Source of the DNA: Schinkia azotoformans LMG 9581
Lineage (GTDB): Bacteria > Bacillota > Bacilli > Bacillales > Bacillaceae_J
Assembly: GCF_000307855.1 (NCBI RefSeq)
Contig: NZ_AJLR01000146.1
Location: 62,001-126,000, forward strand
Reading direction: 5' to 3'
DNA length: 64,000 bases
The position numbers and the translations under genes are program-made. The notes below the pieces were generated by a model. The model saw only the letters and a list, made by a program, of their open reading frames with translations. It made no database searches and had not been told where the DNA came from. Each line of letters starts with the position of its first letter. The stretch's first letter is position 1. Below are positions 16,425 through 27,248 of this stretch, piece by piece.

Positions 16425-19034
16425 ATGGATATGAATAAAATGACTGAGAAAACACAAGAAGCCTTAGTCAACTCCCAGTCGTTGGCTGTGAGAAAAGGAC
16501 ACCAGCAAGTAGACGTTGAACATGTATTTTCTTCACTCCTTACCCAAGAGGATGGGATCACTACTAGCATTTTACAAAAATTAAATATTAACCCGGGAAC
16601 CGTCCAAAAATTAGTCGAGGAAGCTTTAAATAAGCTGCCAAAGGTATCTGGTTCAGGAGTTGAATCAGGTGCTGTTTATATTACACAAAGATTGCAGTCA
16701 TTATTAGTCCGTGCTGAAGATGAAGCGAGCCGCTTGAAAGATGAGTATATTTCTGTTGAACATTTAATATTGGCTATGACTGACGAAAAACAAACGACAG
16801 AAATAGCAAAAATCTTTCAACAAATCGGCTTTGATCGTGCTTCCTTATTAAAGGTGCTTACGGAGGTACGAGGAAATCAACGGGTAACAAGTCCGACTCC
16901 GGAAGTCACTTACGATGCTCTTAAAAAATATGGACGTGACTTAGTTGAAGATGTTAAAAAGGGAAAAATCGACCCAGTCATTGGCCGTGATGCTGAAATA
17001 AGACGGGTTATTCGGATTTTATCAAGGAAGACAAAAAATAACCCAGTCCTAATTGGGGAGCCGGGGGTAGGTAAAACAGCAATAGTTGAAGGCCTTGCGC
17101 AAAGGATCGTTCGCAAAGACGTACCCGAAGGATTAAAGGATAAAACGATTTTTTCATTAGATATGAGCTCCCTTGTAGCTGGCGCCAAATATCGTGGTGA
17201 ATTTGAAGAACGATTAAAGGCAGTCTTAAATGAGGTTAAAAAGAGCAATGGCAGAATTTTATTATTTATCGATGAGCTTCATACAATTGTAGGAGCTGGT
17301 AAATCAGAAGGTGCGATGGATGCCGGCAATATGTTAAAGCCAATGCTTGCTCGTGGGGAACTGCACTGTATTGGTGCCACGACATTGGATGAACATCGAA
17401 AATATATTGAAAAGGATCCCGCGCTTGAAAGAAGATTTCAACAGGTGCTTGTAGAAGAACCAACAGTTGAAGATACGATTTCAATCTTACGAGGATTAAA
17501 AGAAAGATTTGAAATTCACCATGGGGTTAACATCCATGACCGTGCCCTTGTAACAGCAGCTGTGCTGTCAGACCGTTATATTACGGAACGATTTTTGCCT
17601 GATAAAGCTATTGATCTGATTGATGAAGCATGTGCAACGATTCGAACAGAAATTGATTCGATGCCTTCTGAATTAGATGAAGTGACACGTAAGATCATGC
17701 AGTTGGAAATCGAGGAAGCCGCCCTAAGTAAAGAAAAGGATCAAGCAAGCCAAGAGCGGTTAGAGGCTTTAAGAAAAGAATTAGCAAATTTCAAAGAAAC
17801 TGCCCATGTGATGAAAGCGAAATGGGATGAAGAGAAAAAAGAGCTACAAATGATTCAACAGTTAAGGGAACAGCTCGAAGCATTAAGACGTTCACTTGAA
17901 GATGCGGAAGCAAAGTATGATTTAAATAAAGCGGCAGAGCTAAGACATGGAAAAATCCCTGCACTTGAAAAGCAATTAAAAGAAAAAGAACAACAATTAA
18001 TGATGTCAGAAAAAGAAGGCCGACTTCTTCGGGAAGAAGTAACAGAAGAGGAAGTCGCAGAGATTGTCGGCCGTTGGACAGGGATTCCAGTATCGAGACT
18101 GGTGGAAGGAGAGCGTGAAAAACTTCTTCGTTTGGATCAAATACTCCATGAACGGGTTATCGGCCAGGATGAGGCTGTACAGCTTGTTGCGGATGCTGTC
18201 ATTAGGGCTCGTGCAGGTGTGAAAGACCCTAACCGTCCAATCGGTTCTTTCATTTTTCTAGGACCGACAGGGGTTGGTAAAACGGAGCTAGCCAAAGCAC
18301 TGGCAGAAAGCTTGTTTGATAGTGAAGAGCATATGATTCGGATCGATATGTCCGAATATATGGAAAAGCACGCTGTATCAAGATTGATTGGGGCCCCTCC
18401 AGGATATGTTGGCTACGAAGAAGGGGGACAATTAACAGAAGCCGTTAGAAGAAAACCGTATTCCGTTATTTTATTAGATGAAATTGAAAAAGCCCATCCA
18501 GAAGTATTCAATATCCTTCTGCAAATGCTTGATGACGGTAGGATTACGGATTCAAAAGGTCGTGTAGTTGATTTTAAAAATACAGTCATTATCATGACAT
18601 CGAATATTGGATCTGCCCATTTACTAGAAGGATTAACCGATAGTGGACAAATTCAGGAGCCAGTTCGTGAAAAAGTATTGGCTCAACTGCGCCACCATTT
18701 CCGTCCTGAATTCTTAAACCGGGTAGATGATACGATTTTGTTTAAGCCTTTAACTGTAAAAGAAATCTCTGGTATTGTCGGTAAACTTGTTAATGAATTA
18801 CAAGCACGCCTTCAGGATCGTCAAATTAAATTGTCGCTAACGGAGGAAACTAAATTGTTTATTGCTAATGAAGGCTTTGACCCAGTATACGGCGCACGAC
18901 CATTGAAACGTTTTATTCAACGTTTTATTGAAACAAAAGTAGCTAGGGAAATTATTGCAGGTAATATAATAGACGGTTCCAATGTTGTCATTGATGTTGA
19001 AAACGGCGACTTAAAGATAAAGGTCACCGAATAG
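16425..19034 (+). CDS. clpB: ATP-dependent disaggregase ClpB
   Basis: ClpB is a hexameric AAA+ chaperone that works with DnaK to rescue aggregated proteins. The 869-residue protein has an N-domain (1–150), a first ATPase with GEPGVGKT, a long coiled-coil M-domain (about 405–530) and a second ATPase with GPTGVGKT. The M-domain length separates it from ClpC and ClpE. AGAGGG six bases upstream supports the ATG at 16425 over the GTG at 16410. B. subtilis lacks clpB at this site, while B. cereus-type genomes have it. CtsR control is predicted from the operator upstream. Confidence 0.96.
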   Translation: MDMNKMTEKTQEALVNSQSLAVRKGHQQVDVEHVFSSLLTQEDGITTSILQKLNINPGTVQKLVEEALNKLPKVSGSGVESGAVYITQRLQSLLVRAEDEASRLKDEYISVEHLILAMTDEKQTTEIAKIFQQIGFDRASLLKVLTEVRGNQRVTSPTPEVTYDALKKYGRDLVEDVKKGKIDPVIGRDAEIRRVIRILSRKTKNNPVLIGEPGVGKTAIVEGLAQRIVRKDVPEGLKDKTIFSLDMSSLVAGAKYRGEFEERLKAVLNEVKKSNGRILLFIDELHTIVGAGKSEGAMDAGNMLKPMLARGELHCIGATTLDEHRKYIEKDPALERRFQQVLVEEPTVEDTISILRGLKERFEIHHGVNIHDRALVTAAVLSDRYITERFLPDKAIDLIDEACATIRTEIDSMPSELDEVTRKIMQLEIEEAALSKEKDQASQERLEALRKELANFKETAHVMKAKWDEEKKELQMIQQLREQLEALRRSLEDAEAKYDLNKAAELRHGKIPALEKQLKEKEQQLMMSEKEGRLLREEVTEEEVAEIVGRWTGIPVSRLVEGEREKLLRLDQILHERVIGQDEAVQLVADAVIRARAGVKDPNRPIGSFIFLGPTGVGKTELAKALAESLFDSEEHMIRIDMSEYMEKHAVSRLIGAPPGYVGYEEGGQLTEAVRRKPYSVILLDEIEKAHPEVFNILLQMLDDGRITDSKGRVVDFKNTVIIMTSNIGSAHLLEGLTDSGQIQEPVREKVLAQLRHHFRPEFLNRVDDTILFKPLTVKEISGIVGKLVNELQARLQDRQIKLSLTEETKLFIANEGFDPVYGARPLKRFIQRFIETKVAREIIAGNIIDGSNVVIDVENGDLKIKVTE

Positions 19035-19040
19035 AATAAA

Positions 19041-19069
19041 AAGAGGCTGAATCCGTGATTCAGCCTCTT
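19041..19069. terminator. Bidirectional terminator between clpB and yjzD
   Basis: AAGAGGCTGAATC and GATTCAGCCTCTT form a perfect 13-bp stem between two convergent genes. It is flanked by A and T runs. Confidence 0.85.
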
Positions 19070-19073
19070 CCTT

Positions 19074-19259
19074 TTAGTGATGTTCTTGTGGTTCGTTTGG
19101 TACGCCTGCTTCACCAAGGAAAATAACGATAATTGAAAATACTGCGCAAAGGAAAACACCTTGCATGAAATTATATGTACCACCCGTCATACTGCTTACT
19201 ACATATACAAGCATTTGGCTTAATAAAAATGTCCAGAATACAGTCCAAAATATACGCAT
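19074..19259 (-). CDS. yjzD: YjzD family small membrane protein (DUF2929)
   Basis: A 61-residue protein with two predicted membrane helices (about 3–21 and 32–50) and a short charged tail ending PNEPQEHH. Sequence and position next to yjzC/yjaU match YjzD of B. subtilis. GAGGTG precedes the ATG. It is convergent with clpB. The function is not known to me. Confidence 0.85.
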   Translation of the reverse strand: MRIFWTVFWTFLLSQMLVYVVSSMTGGTYNFMQGVFLCAVFSIIVIFLGEAGVPNEPQEHH

Positions 19260-19403
19260 TACTTATTCACCTCGATTTTAAGCACGTTTGAAATTAATTT
19301 TACCATATATTAAGTTAAAAATATAGGTAAATAACCTTTGCTTTTTTTAAATTATGTCATACATTAGAAGTGTATGTACAAGAGTAAAGAGGCGGGGAAA
19401 ACA

Positions 19404-20144
19404 ATGAATCTCGATCAACATTTTTTTAAAATTAATGATCAATGGAACGTAATTCACCTTCCTGAACGCCCCAATGGCTTTGCTATCTTAATTATCGGTG
19501 ATCAGAATCATTATGTGGACAAAACGACAAGCTTGTGGATTCAAAATCCAGAACGATTTCAAATGCTTGAAAATTTAAGGGAAAAAGGTTACACGATTTT
19601 TTATTCTAATTTATTTGGCAGACATTGGGGGAGTCCAAAGTCAGTTCATCTGTTAAAACAGCTTTATCATTTAGTAATCCGTAGAGAAATTCTAAATGAC
19701 AAAATTCACGTAATCGCTGAGGGCATGGGTGCTCTGACTGCATTAAGACTAATGAATGAAATGGAACCATCACTTCGATCTGTCTCAATGTTAAGTCCTT
19801 GCCTAGATCTTAAAGCTTTTATAAATACCGAAAAAAATAATAAATTATTTTATAAAAGATTACTGAAAGAATTAGCCTTTTCTTATAAGATTGAAGAAAA
19901 ATATGTTGAATCAGAAATAATCAACAATTTTGATCTTTGTAATTTTACATCTAAAACTCCGGTGAAAATTTGGCACTCTACAAATCGGGTCCTATATTCA
20001 TTTTCTGATCATAGCCGAAGTTTTGAGAAAATCCGTGAGCAAGAAGGAGCACCAATAGAACTTTCGATACATTTATTTGAAAAAAGATTTCATATTACTT
20101 CAAACATTATTTCTTACCTAAAAAGATATGAGCAGGTTTTATGA
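19404..20144 (+). CDS. yjaU: YjaU-like alpha/beta-hydrolase-fold protein
   Basis: The 246-residue protein sits where B. subtilis has yjaU. It looks like an alpha/beta hydrolase, but the usual GxSxG nucleophile elbow is replaced by AEGMGAL, so catalysis by a serine is doubtful. A late histidine (RFHITSN) could be the general base of a normal hydrolase. The ATG at 19404 follows GAGGCGGGG; the ATG at 19374 has no ribosome site. Role unknown. Confidence 0.75.
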   Translation: MNLDQHFFKINDQWNVIHLPERPNGFAILIIGDQNHYVDKTTSLWIQNPERFQMLENLREKGYTIFYSNLFGRHWGSPKSVHLLKQLYHLVIRREILNDKIHVIAEGMGALTALRLMNEMEPSLRSVSMLSPCLDLKAFINTEKNNKLFYKRLLKELAFSYKIEEKYVESEIINNFDLCNFTSKTPVKIWHSTNRVLYSFSDHSRSFEKIREQEGAPIELSIHLFEKRFHITSNIISYLKRYEQVL

Positions 20145-20178
20145 GAAGGGCGGACAAAGTTCTGTCCTTTTCTTTTTT
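20145..20178 (+). terminator. Terminator of yjaU
   Basis: AAGG-GCGGACA and TCTGTCCTT pair, followed by TTTTCTTTTTTT. Confidence 0.7.
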
Positions 20179-20237
20179 TATTCTAAAATTAGCAGTCCGG
20201 CATAGTTATTAAGTAAAATAGACTTGGAGGGCTTTTC

Positions 20238-21101
20238 ATGAAGAAAGCGATGGTAATTGGTTCACTAGGATTTATCGGCTTTTCCCTTTCTAAACGTCTT
20301 TTGGAGGAAGAGTTTGAAGTTATTGGGATTGATCATTTTTCTGAAAAACATGACCAACTTAAAGAGCAAAAGCTGTTGGAAATTGCTAGGAATAGTAATT
20401 TAATATATATTAATAATCCAGTTGAAAATCTTATTTTAAAAGAAGTGGCCGAGAGTTGTGATGTCCTATATTATTGCTTACATGACTCAGATATTAATAA
20501 AAACAATATAAATAAAAAAATGACAAAAATGAAAGATATTCTTACGAAGGTAATGGACTATTGCAATGAAATTATGTGTAAATTTGTTTATCTTTCATCC
20601 TACGAAAGCTTAAATCAACGTAACCCAATAGGTCAAATGAAAATGGAAGAAGAATATGAAATTAAAAATTACAGTAAACTGAACAAAAACTTTTTTTTTC
20701 ATATTGTGCAGCTTCCGACAGTCTATGGTCCGTGGCAGCCTGATTCGATGACGTTTCAACAATTAATTATGGGAAAGGATTCACCTTCGATCGATCCAAT
20801 TAGAGAGGATGCTATTTTTGTTGAAGACTTAGTAGAAATTTTATTAGAATTACCAGCAGATTTAGATGTCAATAAAATAATAAAAATTAACAGCAATAGA
20901 AAAAATCAGTGGCAAGAAGGGGTAAATCTTATTAAAGGAACTTCAAATCCGAAACAGGAGTCAAGTGAACTTGAGGTAAAGAATGCGAAGGATCAGGAAG
21001 TCTATCATAGGCATTTACAAACAACTCTAGAAGAAGGAATCAGACGACAAAAGGAGCATTATAAGTATCTACAAAAACTAAAAGGATTAGGATTAATTTA
21101 A
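20238..21101 (+). CDS. yjaV: YjaV-like NAD-dependent epimerase/dehydratase family protein
   Basis: The 287-residue protein opens with a Rossmann nucleotide-binding loop, IGSLGFIG, and continues as an extended-SDR fold. The segment VQLPTVYGPWQPDS matches the usual epimerase PxxxYGPxQ motif. The catalytic Tyr-x3-Lys pair is not clear. Its C-terminal 60 residues are charged and helical. Gene order (yjaU-yjaV-med) is as in B. subtilis. Substrate unknown. Confidence 0.8.
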   Translation: MKKAMVIGSLGFIGFSLSKRLLEEEFEVIGIDHFSEKHDQLKEQKLLEIARNSNLIYINNPVENLILKEVAESCDVLYYCLHDSDINKNNINKKMTKMKDILTKVMDYCNEIMCKFVYLSSYESLNQRNPIGQMKMEEEYEIKNYSKLNKNFFFHIVQLPTVYGPWQPDSMTFQQLIMGKDSPSIDPIREDAIFVEDLVEILLELPADLDVNKIIKINSNRKNQWQEGVNLIKGTSNPKQESSELEVKNAKDQEVYHRHLQTTLEEGIRRQKEHYKYLQKLKGLGLI

Positions 21102-21186
21102 AATCCTTTTACATCTTTGTATCTGTTGGGTAAAATAGAAATGTTGGATACATAGATGAAATGGATATAATAGGGAGGGGCTTGTT

Positions 21187-22140
21187 TTGAAAAAGCTTCT
21201 TTTAATTTTGGCAACATTTATACTATTAGTCACTGCTTGTGGACAACCAGCTACCAATCTTTCAACAACAAAGATAGGATTACTTTTACCGGATACAATC
21301 AATGAACCAATATGGGGGAATAAAGGGTATAAAGGCCTATTATTGATACAATCTGCATTAAAGGCTGATGTTTATTATAAAGAAAGTATGAAAACGAGAA
21401 TGGAAGTAAAGGAAGCGTTGGATGAATTTGAAGAGGAAGGCGTTAACCTTGTATTCGGACATGGGGGTGAGTATGGTCCTTTTTTCGAAGAATTACATAA
21501 CGACTATCCTGATATGGATTTTGTATATTTTAACGGAAACTTTACAGCTGAAAATGTGACGAGTATTAAATTTGAATCTCATGCAATGGGATTTTTTGGT
21601 GGAATGGTTGCAGCAGAAATGAGTAAAACAAAACATATTGGTGTCATTTCAGCTTTTAATTGGCAGCCAGAGGTTGAGGGGTTTGTTAAGGGAGCTGAAT
21701 ATCAAGACCCGAATGTGGTTGTTGATGTTCATTATACGAAGAGCTGGAGCAATAAGGAAAAAGCTTTAAAAGCCTACAGTGAAATGGAAAAGACAGGTGT
21801 TGATGTGTTTTATCCTGCCGGTGATTCCTTTAATCTTCCGGTAATTGAAGCTGTAAAAGAGGACGGGCATTATGCAATTGGTTATGTCTCTGATCAATTA
21901 GATCTAGGTGAATCAACGGTTCTAACTAGTACGGTTCAACATGTCGAAGGGCTTTACAAACTGATTGCCACTCAATATATTGCCGGCAAGTTTCAGCATG
22001 GAATTAAAACCTTTGATTTTGGAGATGATGTTATTTCTTTAGGAGACTTTAGCCCGGAAGTTCCTGATGAACTGAAGGTTGAAGTTAATAAAGCTGTTGA
22101 ATTATACAAATTAACTGGGGAGTTTCCCGGTAGAAAATAA
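21187..22140 (+). CDS. med: Med, BMP-family lipoprotein regulating comK
   Basis: In B. subtilis Med increases comK expression and belongs to the BMP/Med family of substrate-binding proteins. This 317-residue version has a lipoprotein signal peptide with lipobox LVTAC (Cys18), then a periplasmic-binding-protein fold. The start is TTG at 21187, seven bases after GGGAGGGG. comZ follows after 18 nt in the same transcript, as in B. subtilis. Its ligand is unknown. Confidence 0.9.
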   Translation: MKKLLLILATFILLVTACGQPATNLSTTKIGLLLPDTINEPIWGNKGYKGLLLIQSALKADVYYKESMKTRMEVKEALDEFEEEGVNLVFGHGGEYGPFFEELHNDYPDMDFVYFNGNFTAENVTSIKFESHAMGFFGGMVAAEMSKTKHIGVISAFNWQPEVEGFVKGAEYQDPNVVVDVHYTKSWSNKEKALKAYSEMEKTGVDVFYPAGDSFNLPVIEAVKEDGHYAIGYVSDQLDLGESTVLTSTVQHVEGLYKLIATQYIAGKFQHGIKTFDFGDDVISLGDFSPEVPDELKVEVNKAVELYKLTGEFPGRK

Positions 22141-22158
22141 TGAGATGAAGGGGTAAAG

Positions 22159-22347
22159 ATGATGGATCAAGAAAAAAATTTTAAATTTATGCAAATTGCG
22201 ATGAAGTATTTACCTGAGGCACAAATGATGCTTAAGGAAAAAGGGATGGAAGTAAATATGGATATGATGCAGCCAATGCTCGATGTCCTATTAAAGGTCA
22301 TGAACGATGCGTATGAGCTTGGAGCATCGGAAGCTAAAGCCGAGTAA
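22159..22347 (+). CDS. comZ: ComZ competence regulator
   Basis: A 62-residue methionine-rich, helical protein matching ComZ, which in B. subtilis lowers transcription of the comG operon. It lies directly after med. Two ATGs are adjacent (22159 and 22162). AAGGGG at 22148 is compatible with either, slightly better with the second. A hairpin with one mismatch and a TTTTG tail (22357–22392) probably ends the med-comZ transcript. Confidence 0.88.
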   Translation: MMDQEKNFKFMQIAMKYLPEAQMMLKEKGMEVNMDMMQPMLDVLLKVMNDAYELGASEAKAE

Positions 22348-22422
22348 AAAGTTTGTTTGAAGGGGTGGACCTAACAGTCGACCTCTTTTGTACATTTCTT
22401 TTTATAGACAAGAACTAGTAAG

Positions 22423-22450
22423 TGTTATAAAATTAGTACCAAGTCATAAT
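22423..22450 (+). promoter_or_regulatory. fabH-fabF promoter with FapR operator
   Basis: TGTTATAAA (22423–22431) is an extended -10. TTAGTACCAAGTCATAAT (22433–22450) directly follows and matches the FapR operator pattern found at the B. subtilis fabHA-fabF promoter. Malonyl-CoA should relieve repression. Confidence 0.75.
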
Positions 22451-22503
22451 ATTTGATCATATACCATGATCATAAATTTTGAGAATGCAAAGGGGTTTTG
22501 TTA

Positions 22504-23436
22504 ATGAATGCTGGTATAATTGGTATTGGACGTTATCTTCCTGAGAAAATTGTTACAAATGCAGACTTAGAGAAGATTATGGATACTTCAGATGAGTGGA
22601 TTCAAACAAGAACAGGAATTAAAGAAAGAAGGATTGCTGACGATACAATCAATACTTCACATATGGCTTTTTTTGCTGCTGAAAAAGCAATCGCGAATGC
22701 TGGAATTACGGCAGAGGATATCGATTTAATCATTACGGCTACCGTTACACCTGACTCTCCTTTCCCATCCGTTTCATGCTTAGTTCAAGAAAAGCTAGGT
22801 GCGAAAAAAGCGGCAGCAATGGATATTGGAGCTGCATGTGCTGGCTTCATGTATGCGATGGTAACAGCTCAGCAATTTATTCAAACAGGAACATACAAAA
22901 ATGTGCTTGTAATTGGTGTTGAAAAGCTTTCAAAAATTACCGATTGGACTGACCGCAATACAGCAGTATTGTTCGGTGATGGAGCTGCTGCGGCTGTTAT
23001 AGCGCCGGTATCAGAAGGAAGAGGAATTCTTTCATTTGAGTTAGGTGCAGATGGCGTTGGGGCAAAGCATCTTTATCAGGATGAGTACATTATTATGAAT
23101 GGCCGTGAAGTCTTTAAATTTGCAGTCCGTCAAATGGGTGAATCAGCTGTCAATGTAATCGAAAAAGCTGGTTTAACGAAGGAAGATGTTGATTTTTTAG
23201 TTCCACACCAAGCTAATATTCGAATTATGGAAGCATCTAGACAAAGGCTAGAGCTACCAGAAGAAAAAATGTCAAAAACAGTAGACAAATATGGCAATAC
23301 ATCATCATCCTCTATTCCGATTGCATTAGTTGAGGAAATTGAAAATGGAAAAATAAAAGATGATGATATCATTGTTATGGTCGGTTTTGGCGGCGGTTTA
23401 ACTTGGGGAGCTATTGCTTTGAGATGGGGCAAATAA
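22504..23436 (+). CDS. fabH: Beta-ketoacyl-ACP synthase III
   Basis: FabH starts fatty acid synthesis by condensing an acyl-CoA primer (branched primers in Bacillus) with malonyl-ACP. The 311-residue thiolase-fold protein has the catalytic triad Cys112 (GAACAGF), His in PHQANIR and Asn in [14 protein letters not shown] at 22491–22495 suits the ATG at 22504 better than the TTG at 22498. fabF follows after 74 nt in the same unit. Confidence 0.96.
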   Translation: MNAGIIGIGRYLPEKIVTNADLEKIMDTSDEWIQTRTGIKERRIADDTINTSHMAFFAAEKAIANAGITAEDIDLIITATVTPDSPFPSVSCLVQEKLGAKKAAAMDIGAACAGFMYAMVTAQQFIQTGTYKNVLVIGVEKLSKITDWTDRNTAVLFGDGAAAAVIAPVSEGRGILSFELGADGVGAKHLYQDEYIIMNGREVFKFAVRQMGESAVNVIEKAGLTKEDVDFLVPHQANIRIMEASRQRLELPEEKMSKTVDKYGNTSSSSIPIALVEEIENGKIKDDDIIVMVGFGGGLTWGAIALRWGK

Positions 23437-23510
23437 TTTAGCAGGAATTCGTAAGCAATGATAGAATTATAATAAATTGTACATTTCAATATGAAAGGTG
23501 TCATGCGTTT

Positions 23511-24749
23511 ATGGAAAAAAGACGAGTTGTAATAACAGGACTCGGTGCGGTTACACCATGTGGTCTTGATGTAGATACGACTTGGAACAATGTAATCAAC
23601 GGAGTCTCAGGCGTCAATGAAGTTACACGGGTGGATAAAGAATTATTCCCTGCTAAAGTAGCAGCTGAACTGAAAAACTTCAATCCTGAAGATTTTATGG
23701 ATAAAAAAGAAGCAAGAAGAATGGACCGTTTCACTCAATATGCACTTGCAGCGGCTTTTATGGCTGTTAAAGATGCTAATTTAGAAATTACCGATGAGAA
23801 TGCTGAAAGAGTTGGGGTTTGGATTGGCTCTGGTATTGGTGGAATGGAAACCCATGAAGAACAACATAAAAACTTCTTGGAAAAAGGGTACCGCCGTGTA
23901 AGTCCTTTTTATGTACCAATGATGATTGCAGATATGGCTGCAGGGCAAGTATCCATTGCCTTAGGTGCAAAGGGTATTAATGCATGTACAACAACTGCAT
24001 GTGCTTCTGGTGCTAATTCAATCGGTGATGCATTTAAGGTCATACAGCGTGGGGATGCCGACGTTATGATCACAGGTGGAACGGAAGCCCCAATTACGAA
24101 TATGTCATTTGCTGGTTTCTGTATGGCAAAAGCTTTATCTACAAATCCGGACCCTAAAACGGCAAGTCGTCCATTTGATTTAAATCGTGATGGATTTGTT
24201 ATGGGAGAAGGAGCAGGCATAGTCGTTCTTGAATCATTAGAAACAGCATTAGCCCGCGGCGCAAAGATTTACGCTGAACTTGTTGGGTACGGAGCAACTG
24301 GTGATGCCTACCACATTACTGCACCGGCACCAGGTGGTGAAGGCGGAGCAAGAGCGATGAAACAGGCATTACAGGATGCAGGTTTGCAGCCGGAAGATAT
24401 TAATTATATTAATGCCCATGGTACAAGTACTGACTATAATGATAAATATGAAACAATGGCAATTAAAGAGGTATTCGGTGAACATGCTTATAAATTAGCA
24501 GTAAGCTCAACTAAGTCGGTGACAGGTCACTTATTAGGAGCTGCTGGTGCTGTTGAAGCTATCTTTTCAGTAAAAGCAATTACCGATGGAATCATTCCTC
24601 CGACCATGAATCTTGAAACTCCAGATCCTGAATGTGACCTAGACTATGTTCCAAATCAGGCTAGAAAACAGACAGTAAACGCTGTATTAAGTAGCTCACT
24701 AGGATTTGGCGGACATAACGTTTCATTAGTCTTCAAAAAATACGAATAA
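23511..24749 (+). CDS. fabF: Beta-ketoacyl-ACP synthase II
   Basis: FabF elongates acyl-ACP chains and is important for temperature adaptation of membranes. The 412-residue protein has the nucleophile Cys164 in TTACASGAN and the histidines in [11 protein letters not shown] and [11 protein letters not shown]. The start is an ATG after GAAAGGTGTC. The fabH-fabF order and FapR site match B. subtilis. A strong terminator follows. Confidence 0.97.
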   Translation: MEKRRVVITGLGAVTPCGLDVDTTWNNVINGVSGVNEVTRVDKELFPAKVAAELKNFNPEDFMDKKEARRMDRFTQYALAAAFMAVKDANLEITDENAERVGVWIGSGIGGMETHEEQHKNFLEKGYRRVSPFYVPMMIADMAAGQVSIALGAKGINACTTTACASGANSIGDAFKVIQRGDADVMITGGTEAPITNMSFAGFCMAKALSTNPDPKTASRPFDLNRDGFVMGEGAGIVVLESLETALARGAKIYAELVGYGATGDAYHITAPAPGGEGGARAMKQALQDAGLQPEDINYINAHGTSTDYNDKYETMAIKEVFGEHAYKLAVSSTKSVTGHLLGAAGAVEAIFSVKAITDGIIPPTMNLETPDPECDLDYVPNQARKQTVNAVLSSSLGFGGHNVSLVFKKYE

Positions 24750-24750
24750 T

Positions 24751-24776
24751 AAAAGCCACCCGAATGGGTGGCTTTT
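24751..24776 (+). terminator. Terminator of fabH-fabF
   Basis: AAAAGCCACCC and GGGTGGCTTTT form a perfect stem with a GAAT-type loop. Confidence 0.85.
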
Positions 24777-24798
24777 AAAATGTAAAGAAGGTATATCA

Positions 24799-24878
24799 TT
24801 GTCTAGCTCCATCGCCTATCAAACTTCAGGACTCCTCCAGTTTGCTAGGCGATGAGCAAGGCGCTTGCGCTTTTCTAT
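24799..24878 (-). repeat. Stop-codon-linked repeat, divergent copy
   Basis: On the minus strand TAGAAAAGCGCAAGCGCC begins at the stop of the LCP gene and the element ends in GGAGCTAGAC. The interior differs from the long copies and holds its own inverted repeat (CATCGCCTAGCAAACT / AGTTTGATAGGCGATG). Length about 78 bp. Confidence 0.75.
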
Positions 24879-25934
24879 TTAATGCACATCTGCTGCAATT
24901 TCACTCATGCTGACTTCATCGTCTGAAACAACCTGTGGTTGTGTAGAAGAGAAAAAGTCCTTTAAAGCTTGTTTGTTTTCTTTGCGGTCAATAGCTAAAA
25001 CTGAGCCTGCATGGGAATAGCTCTTGTTTTCAAATGAGCCGTCAACAGGTATACGAATCGTTTCGATCTCTTTTGGATTCATTAAAAAGTTTGTTCCTAA
25101 CGCTAGAATCTTTTTAGAACCGATATTTGTATCAATGTAAGGGATAATGGTTCCCATCATTTTAGGTAATTTGGTTAATCCGTTAATGCTAATCAATTCA
25201 TCTTTCACAGCCGAAATAACCTGCTGCTGTCTACGAACCCTTCCGAAGTCACTTTCAGCATCATGACGGAAGCGGGCATACTCCAATAATTCCTTCCCGT
25301 TAAGCTTTTGTAAACCAGGTTGGAAGTTAATATATAGACCACCTGCACGATCTGTGTATTTCATTCTCTTTTCAACGTCAATATCTACACCATTTGGTGA
25401 TAATACATCGACAACATTGGAAAAACCATCAAAATTTACGATAGCATAATATTGGACATCTATATCAAAGTTTTCTTTTAAAGTTTTGCGTACTAATTCG
25501 GCCCCACCATAGGCGTAGGCTTGGTTTATTTTATTATCTTTATATCCTGGGATTGAAACATAAGTATCTCTCATGACTGATGCAAGTTTAGCAGAACCTG
25601 TTTCTGGGTCATACTGTGCTATCATGATTGTATCAGTCCGTCCTTCTGAAGACAGGGAGTCTACACCAAGGAGTAGTACATTTATTTTTTCTAAATCTTT
25701 TACTCCTTTAAAGGTAGATTCATCTTCATTATTCTTTTTACTTGTGCTTGGCAAATCATTATCATTGGAGGCGGAAATATAGGCTGTATAATATTGGAAA
25801 ACTCCGTAACCAATCATAGCTATAAAAAATGTTAATAGAATAAGACCGATTTTAAACGGACTTTTTTTTCTTCTTCTTTTTGACGTTCGTATTTGTTGAT
25901 CTATGTTTTTTCTACGCTCAATGCGCGAGGACAT
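24879..25934 (-). CDS. LytR-CpsA-Psr (LCP) family glycopolymer transferase
   Basis: LCP proteins attach wall teichoic acids or other glycopolymers to peptidoglycan outside the membrane. After a basic cytoplasmic start there is one membrane anchor (about residues 25–47), a low-complexity linker, and an LCP catalytic domain. The domain has GVDS, GRTDTIM, SVMRDTYV and the FRHDAESDFGRVRRQQQ stretch with the phosphate-binding arginines. About 351 residues from the ATG at 25934; a GTG at 25946 is possible but nearly touches the AAGGAGAG site. It is a paralog of B. subtilis TagT/TagU/TagV; which one cannot be told. Confidence 0.88.
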   Translation of the reverse strand: MSSRIERRKNIDQQIRTSKRRRKKSPFKIGLILLTFFIAMIGYGVFQYYTAYISASNDNDLPSTSKKNNEDESTFKGVKDLEKINVLLLGVDSLSSEGRTDTIMIAQYDPETGSAKLASVMRDTYVSIPGYKDNKINQAYAYGGAELVRKTLKENFDIDVQYYAIVNFDGFSNVVDVLSPNGVDIDVEKRMKYTDRAGGLYINFQPGLQKLNGKELLEYARFRHDAESDFGRVRRQQQVISAVKDELISINGLTKLPKMMGTIIPYIDTNIGSKKILALGTNFLMNPKEIETIRIPVDGSFENKSYSHAGSVLAIDRKENKQALKDFFSSTQPQVVSDDEVSMSEIAADVH

Positions 25935-26123
25935 CCCGATGTTCACCTCTCCTTAAATATACACAATAATGAATGTTTTTAAAAATACTCTCAGACTTAT
26001 AGATTACTAGATTCGACACCTATTTACAATATTAACATAAAATATGTTTATTTTCTCCTACATATTTTTATTAGTGTTACATAAAAATGGTAAAAAGGAC
26101 AAGCAAGAAGGGTGGAAGGGGTA

Positions 26124-26162
26124 ATGATACTACTATTTTATTGGGGATTGGATAAGTTATGA
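26124..26162 (+). other. 12-codon upstream ORF overlapping the next gene's start
   Basis: GGAAGGGG precedes an ATG at 26124 that opens a 12-codon hydrophobic reading frame. Its TGA (26160–26162) overlaps the ATG at 26159 as ATGA. The downstream gene has only a weak site of its own, so translational coupling is plausible. Confidence 0.4.
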
Positions 26163-26380
26163 TATTTAGGCTTTTTCTTTTTTTATTAGGATTTGGACTT
26201 GCAGTTGTAGGTGGGGTAACTGTTATTGCTTATCTGAATGTCATGGCGATGGGATTGTCCTTTCTCGAATACCTATTATATATTAGTACAAGAATGGAGT
26301 GTTATCTCCTGATGATTGGCATTATGCTCATCACAATCAGTATTTATATACCTTTAAATGAGAAAAATAGAAAAAAATGA
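26159..26380 (+). CDS. Small two-helix membrane protein, function unknown
   Basis: A 73-residue protein with two hydrophobic segments (about 2–32 and 47–66) and a lysine-rich end. I do not recognise a family. It precedes yjbA by 83 nt on the same strand. Its own ribosome site is weak (GGGGATTGG at a poor distance), and it overlaps the short upstream ORF by ATGA. Confidence 0.6.
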   Translation: MIFRLFLFLLGFGLAVVGGVTVIAYLNVMAMGLSFLEYLLYISTRMECYLLMIGIMLITISIYIPLNEKNRKK

Positions 26381-26463
26381 ATTAATTGTTTTGACTGGAA
26401 TAAATTGCTTCTCAACTGACAATACTGTTTTTTAACAATGTGATGTGAAGTGAGGGGTAAAAC

Positions 26464-27207
26464 ATGTTGTATCTGCACGATGTTTGGGTGAATTGGTTTG
26501 AAGGAGAAGAGAATGGTTATAATGTTTGTCATTTTCATGAATGGAGAAAAGAGGATACCGTTGAACTTTTAGACCAAACACCGCTGATAAAGGTAGAAAC
26601 AGTATTATTCCATTATATTGAAAATGATTTATCAGATCTGCCTCAGCAGCTTTTAGAGGATGTGTATCAAAAAAGCTTTGTTCGCAAAAATCATGAACGG
26701 ATTCAGCTAGACTATTGTTTTATCGTAACAGATGGAGTGGGAATTTTGGCGGTCGATACTTTGGGCTACCATATACCAATTAAAAAGAGCAGACTTATTC
26801 CGAGACAAGAGCAGTTAGTGTACGATATGGTTGAGAGCCTTGAGCCTACAATTTATAATTTTGAAGATAGGACAAAGAAGGAATATCATATCCTGTCACC
26901 TTCCCCTAAATTGATGAAAGGGCTTACAAGAAAGGAAAGACAGTTAAAACAGTTATTGTTTATGGCACTGGATCAGCTGCATTCAACAGGGAACCCAGCC
27001 GAAATTAGATATTGGTATACAGAATGGAATCCTACCAAATACCAAGAAATTCAAAAACAAAATTTCGACGATGTTTGGAACAAATTATATGAGGAAGCGA
27101 AGGATGGCTGGACATTAAGACATGAGCATCTTTGTGAACGGCTTGTGAAAGGACAACCTTTTTTCGAAAAGCTTTGGGAATTAGAAAAAGGTACAAAAGT
27201 AAATTAG
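26464..27207 (+). CDS. yjbA: YjbA, UPF0736 family protein
   Basis: A 247-residue soluble protein beginning [27 protein letters not shown], which is typical of UPF0736/YjbA; the position before trpS is as in B. subtilis. GTGAGGGG precedes the ATG. It is rich in Trp, Tyr and acidic residues and has no recognisable catalytic motif or membrane segment. Function unknown. Confidence 0.88.
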   Translation: MLYLHDVWVNWFEGEENGYNVCHFHEWRKEDTVELLDQTPLIKVETVLFHYIENDLSDLPQQLLEDVYQKSFVRKNHERIQLDYCFIVTDGVGILAVDTLGYHIPIKKSRLIPRQEQLVYDMVESLEPTIYNFEDRTKKEYHILSPSPKLMKGLTRKERQLKQLLFMALDQLHSTGNPAEIRYWYTEWNPTKYQEIQKQNFDDVWNKLYEEAKDGWTLRHEHLCERLVKGQPFFEKLWELEKGTKVN

Positions 27208-27248
27208 GGCTAGGACGATGGGGTTGTCTTAGCCCTTTTTGCTTTTCC

